DNA from: SB21 sp964415295
GTDB taxonomy: Bacteria > CLD3 > SB21
Length of the DNA stretch: 64,000 nucleotides
Direction of reading: 5' to 3'
Assembly (NCBI GenBank): GCA_964415295.1
Contig: CAYPYN010000001.1
Coordinates: forward strand, 62,001-126,000
This document shows positions 60,951-64,000 of the stretch, piece by piece (position 1 is the first letter of the stretch; each line of letters begins with the position of its first letter). Made by a program: the position numbers and the translations under genes. A model generated the notes under the pieces. It was not told the DNA's origin and searched no databases. It worked only from the letters and a program-made list of their open reading frames with translations.

Positions 60951-63900
60951 TCACGATTTTGTTTCGGCGTTGGGCCATTCCATAGTGCCGAGGGCCGTCA
61001 GCGCGTCGCCGCAAGACTGAAACCTTTTTCCCGGATCTTTTTCCAGGCACGACGCAATGACGATGTTGATGGAACGCAATGCCTCATCGGCCGGTTCATG
61101 GGACAATTCCGCCGGTACCTGATTATGGATGGCCATGATGAGTTCCATCTCGTTATTGCCGTTAAACGGAAGGCTTCCGTAAACCATCTCATACAGTATC
61201 ACGCCGACGGAATAAATATCGCTTCTGAAATCGACCGATTTTCCTATCGTCTGTTCCGGACTCATATAGGCAAGCGTCCCCACCAGCTGTTCGCGGTTTA
61301 CGATCGTTGTGAGACCTTTGGTTCTGGCCAATCCAAAATCCATGATCTTCAGACCACCGTCCTTACGGATCATCACGTTCTCCGATTTGATGTCACGGTG
61401 GATGATATCATTTGTATGAATGACACGAAGCCCTTCCAGGATCTCACCGGCTATCCTGACCGCTTCGTCCAACGGCAGCCGCGACCGTTCTTTGATATAT
61501 TGTTTCAGAGTGATCCCTTCCACAAATTCCATAGTAAGGTACCGGTTCTTATCCACGGTACCGGCCTCGAAGATCTTGACGATGGAAGGATGATCGAGCT
61601 TGCGGCCGATTTCAGCCTCTTTGATGAATCGCCGTATGCCGTCCACGGATTGCTCAATATCCTGGTTCAACACCTTGACAGCAACTATCTGTTTGTTCAT
61701 CGTGTCATACGCTTTGTAAACCTTACCCATACCACCCTCGCCGAGCAGTTCCTGCAGTTTGTAATGCGCAATGTATTTGGTCTTCGGCATAAGGATCTCT
61801 CGCCAGTGCAGTCCCACCCAGCGGACGCCGACGAACAGAACGGAGAATCCGCACAAGTAAATGATAAAGGCCCACCACCGCAGCCACCACGCCGGTGTTA
61901 CGCGGAACGTGTAACGTAAAGGCTCTGGACTCCATACGCCGTCGTTATTACATGCGGTCACTTCAAACGTGTAGTCCTTTGAGAAAAAGATCGCCGGTAA
62001 ATTGGTATACCGGATCTTGTTTTCACGTGTTTCCGAGGACCATTCCGTATCATATCCGGTCAGACGGGTTTTATATCGAACCAGTTTCTCATTGGCAAAA
62101 CTGAGCGCCGCATATTCCAGGACAAGCTCGTTATCTCCGCTGAGGCTTTCGTTGAACCGCGTTTCGCTGAATCTTATCAAAGGCGGTACGGGATTCCGTA
62201 TATCAAGAGCCGGGAAATAAACGGACAGACCTTTTGGCGTGCCGAAATAGATCGTGCCCTCTTCATCGATGGCCAGGGCTTCGAGCCAATTGGTTTCACT
62301 GCTCAGGAGCCCGCTCTGCCTGGTCACTATGCGCAGGATCTTCCTGGAGCGGGGATCGATCTCGTACAATCCGTCGTTGGTACCGGCCCAGATGGTGTGA
62401 GAGCGCGGCGACAGACCCATGCTGATGACATTCATGTTCTTCAGACCGCTGTCGGCCGTAAGATAAGCCGTCATACTCAGTGGTTCGCCTATCAGAACGG
62501 CCAGTCCGTTGGAGGCCGAGCCGACCCACAACGCGCTGTCCAGCCAAAGCAGTTCCTGCGGATCGTTGAACGGTGCGCCGTTACTTGCATTCCACACAGG
62601 TTCAAATAAACCTCGCGTCACTTCCCGTCCGTACGGGCCGCCCCCTTTTGAACCCAGCCATTGCTTCATGTCGTTTAAAGTGACCGGGAATTTGCTCCGA
62701 TATAGCCCCCGATCGCCGGTGCCCACATACAAATAATCCCTATCGTCGAAGGCCACGGCATAAATGATACTAGGAGGCAATCCAGAAGCTTCGCCCAGCA
62801 CATACCATTCTTCATCGGCGTAGCAAACCAACTGGCGGTAGGAATTGAACCAAAGGCTTTCCGTTTTCTTGTCACCATCATTTATCATTTGAATATTACA
62901 TACGCCTATAATGCCGGCATCATAAAAGGACATTCTTCCTTTTTTGCCGAAGATCGAAATGTCGCGGGCCGGGAAATGACCGAGCGGGCGCGGTGAAGCC
63001 GCATCAAATGATATGCAATTCAGTCCATCAAATGTTCCTATCCACATCCTTCCTTTTGAATCTTTCGTAACATCGTAGACCGTATTGCTGGACAATCCCC
63101 GCCGGGCATCGATCACTTCGATATTCAGTTTCGGATCGACGGCCAGAACGCCTTTGCTTGTTCCGGTCCACATTACGGAACGCCCGAACGAGGCCGGCGG
63201 ATATATCCCGGAGATATTGGGATCGGTTTCGGCGCTGTTTTCGCCGCTATAAGAATCGGGCGTGAGGTTAATGAATGCTTTGTAGTTGGCGCGCAGTTTG
63301 GACACACCGCCGACCTGGGCAAACCAGAGGTTGCCTTCCCGATCGGCACTGACATAGCGAACGCTCCGGCTCAGAAGTCCGTTCCTGTTTGTCAAAACCA
63401 TTCCTTCCGCAGACGCAGAATTCTCAAAACATAAGACCCCGTCGCCGTCGCTGGCCATCCACATCCTTTCAGCGTGCTGAAAAATGGAATAAACGGCATT
63501 GGTCAACTGGTGATTAATCGACTCGGCTATCGGCGCGCCCTTTGGAAGCCGCCATATCCTTCCATCGGCGCATCCTCCCCACAATGTTTCGTCGGATGAT
63601 TCGAAAAATGCATGCGTATTGCCAAAGACCGTTGGAACAGGCGCCTTGACAAATTGGCTGGAATCTTCTCTGTGTAGCAAAACTTCGTTGTCCACGGAAA
63701 CCCACAAGGAACCGTCTTTCCGCGGAAGAAGCGCATACACCGTTCTGTTCTTTCCGTTCTGCACCGCAGCCGTTTGAAAGACATCGACTTTGACGGAATC
63801 CGAACCGAACATCGTATAACGCAGAACTCCTAAACCGGTCGTACCGAGCCACACGCGGCCCGCTTTGTCAACGGCCAGCGTATTGATGCCGATCTGGCTT

Positions 63901-64000
63901 ACCGAGACTTCTTCAAGTTCCGAGTGACCGACGGTCCGCGTAAACCGAACACGGCTCCCTTCCGGATACTGTGACAAGGGACGGTCCGAAACTATCAAGC
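60951..64000 (-). CDS. Propeller/Y_Y_Y sensor with Ser/Thr protein kinase (5' partial)
   Basis: At least 1015 residues; the N-terminus lies beyond the window. Residues 1-620 are repeats of the two-component-regulator propeller type (for example INTLAVDKAGRVWLGTTGLG, VRYVSADREGNLWFAQVGG, VYDVTKDSKGRMWIGTFDG). A Y_Y_Y domain follows (about 625-705: YKTRLTGYDTEWS, FEVTACNNDGVWSPEPL), one membrane segment (WWAFIIYLCGFSVLFVGVRWV) and a protein kinase domain (about 746-1005) with GEGGMGKVYKA, VAVKVL, HRDIKSENV, MDFGLAR and the activation segment end MSPEQ. All catalytic residues are present. The propeller senses outside the cytoplasm; the kinase acts inside. Confidence 0.92.
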   Translation of the reverse strand, partial: LIVSDRPLSQYPEGSRVRFTRTVGHSELEEVSVSQIGINTLAVDKAGRVWLGTTGLGVLRYTMFGSDSVKVDVFQTAAVQNGKNRTVYALLPRKDGSLWVSVDNEVLLHREDSSQFVKAPVPTVFGNTHAFFESSDETLWGGCADGRIWRLPKGAPIAESINHQLTNAVYSIFQHAERMWMASDGDGVLCFENSASAEGMVLTNRNGLLSRSVRYVSADREGNLWFAQVGGVSKLRANYKAFINLTPDSYSGENSAETDPNISGIYPPASFGRSVMWTGTSKGVLAVDPKLNIEVIDARRGLSSNTVYDVTKDSKGRMWIGTFDGLNCISFDAASPRPLGHFPARDISIFGKKGRMSFYDAGIIGVCNIQMINDGDKKTESLWFNSYRQLVCYADEEWYVLGEASGLPPSIIYAVAFDDRDYLYVGTGDRGLYRSKFPVTLNDMKQWLGSKGGGPYGREVTRGLFEPVWNASNGAPFNDPQELLWLDSALWVGSASNGLAVLIGEPLSMTAYLTADSGLKNMNVISMGLSPRSHTIWAGTNDGLYEIDPRSRKILRIVTRQSGLLSSETNWLEALAIDEEGTIYFGTPKGLSVYFPALDIRNPVPPLIRFSETRFNESLSGDNELVLEYAALSFANEKLVRYKTRLTGYDTEWSSETRENKIRYTNLPAIFFSKDYTFEVTACNNDGVWSPEPLRYTFRVTPAWWLRWWAFIIYLCGFSVLFVGVRWVGLHWREILMPKTKYIAHYKLQELLGEGGMGKVYKAYDTMNKQIVAVKVLNQDIEQSVDGIRRFIKEAEIGRKLDHPSIVKIFEAGTVDKNRYLTMEFVEGITLKQYIKERSRLPLDEAVRIAGEILEGLRVIHTNDIIHRDIKSENVMIRKDGGLKIMDFGLARTKGLTTIVNREQLVGTLAYMSPEQTIGKSVDFRSDIYSVGVILYEMVYGSLPFNGNNEMELIMAIHNQVPAELSHEPADEALRSINIVIASCLEKDPGKRFQSCGDALTALGTMEWPNAETKS

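Noticed and set aside
60717..61919. A 400-codon open frame on the plus strand
   Set aside because: It is antisense to the kinase and activator genes and spans the gap between them without a recognisable product.
1..64000. CRISPR arrays, prophage genes, rRNA and tRNA genes
   Set aside because: No regularly spaced direct repeats, phage structural genes or RNA gene signatures were found on reading; short tRNAs could still be missed by eye.

Overview
The window is a 64 kb piece of a Gram-negative (diderm) bacterial chromosome of medium GC content. It carries outer-membrane Omp85-type proteins, many lipoproteins with clear lipoboxes, MurA, two adjacent signal peptidases, a sigma-54 activator and several secreted beta-propeller proteins. 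This mix, especially the combined protease/propeller/barrel protein and the propeller sensor kinase, fits lineages of the FCB superphylum outside classical Bacteroidetes (Ignavibacteria-, KSB1- or Zixibacteria-like). That placement is an inference; no rRNA or tRNA gene was seen in the window.

Layout. 0-3.2 kb: the end of an acyl-CoA carboxylase biotin carboxylase, a tandem pair of AT-rich lipoproteins behind a possible sigma-54 promoter, and a coiled-coil lipoprotein. 3.4-12.3 kb: aminotransferase, redoxin, a GIN-domain lipoprotein, an aldo/keto reductase, a PDZ/membrane/GAF/PP2C phosphatase, Sua5 and a DUF2784 protein. 12.3-17.4 kb: HD hydrolase, DnaJ, then a compact run of a ComEA-like protein, an unknown bitopic protein, PilM-like and PilN-like proteins. 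17.4-23.4 kb: rsmD-coaD, two signal peptidases, YjbQ, superoxide dismutase, a stand-alone nuoB and folC. 23.4-28.3 kb (minus strand): a [2Fe-2S] ferredoxin, clpP, pdxJ, two small unknown genes coupled to accC, and a receiver-GGDEF protein. 28.5-28.95 kb: a broken DUF559 nuclease gene framed by inverted repeats, inserted just upstream of mutS. 29-40.7 kb: mutS, rlmI, lipoproteins, a truncated hemoglobin, pyrC, yigZ, an Omp85/TamA-like protein and a TPR protein. 40.7-46.3 kb (minus): NRDE/TANGO2, DinB-like, hemolysin III, a 5'-nucleotidase-like protein with a barrel-like tail, and an M16 peptidase. 46.5-54.2 kb: S9 peptidase, a YyaL-type thioredoxin-domain protein, murA with an Asp in place of the usual active-site Cys, a lone EutN/CcmL shell protein, cinA and ndk. 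54.4-64 kb: the 1129-residue protease/propeller/barrel protein, then a minus-strand signalling block (receiver-DUF4388, truncated receiver, sigma-54 activator, propeller-Y_Y_Y-Ser/Thr kinase running off the window).

Most of the window is housekeeping sequence in short operons. The unusual material is in envelope and signalling genes: two proteins that join a secreted enzyme-like domain to a barrel-like C-terminus, a sensor in which a Ser/Thr kinase takes the place of the histidine kinase, a pilus-type PilM/PilN pair without the rest of the machine, and small repeat elements, including inverted repeats that frame the DUF559 remnant almost exactly.
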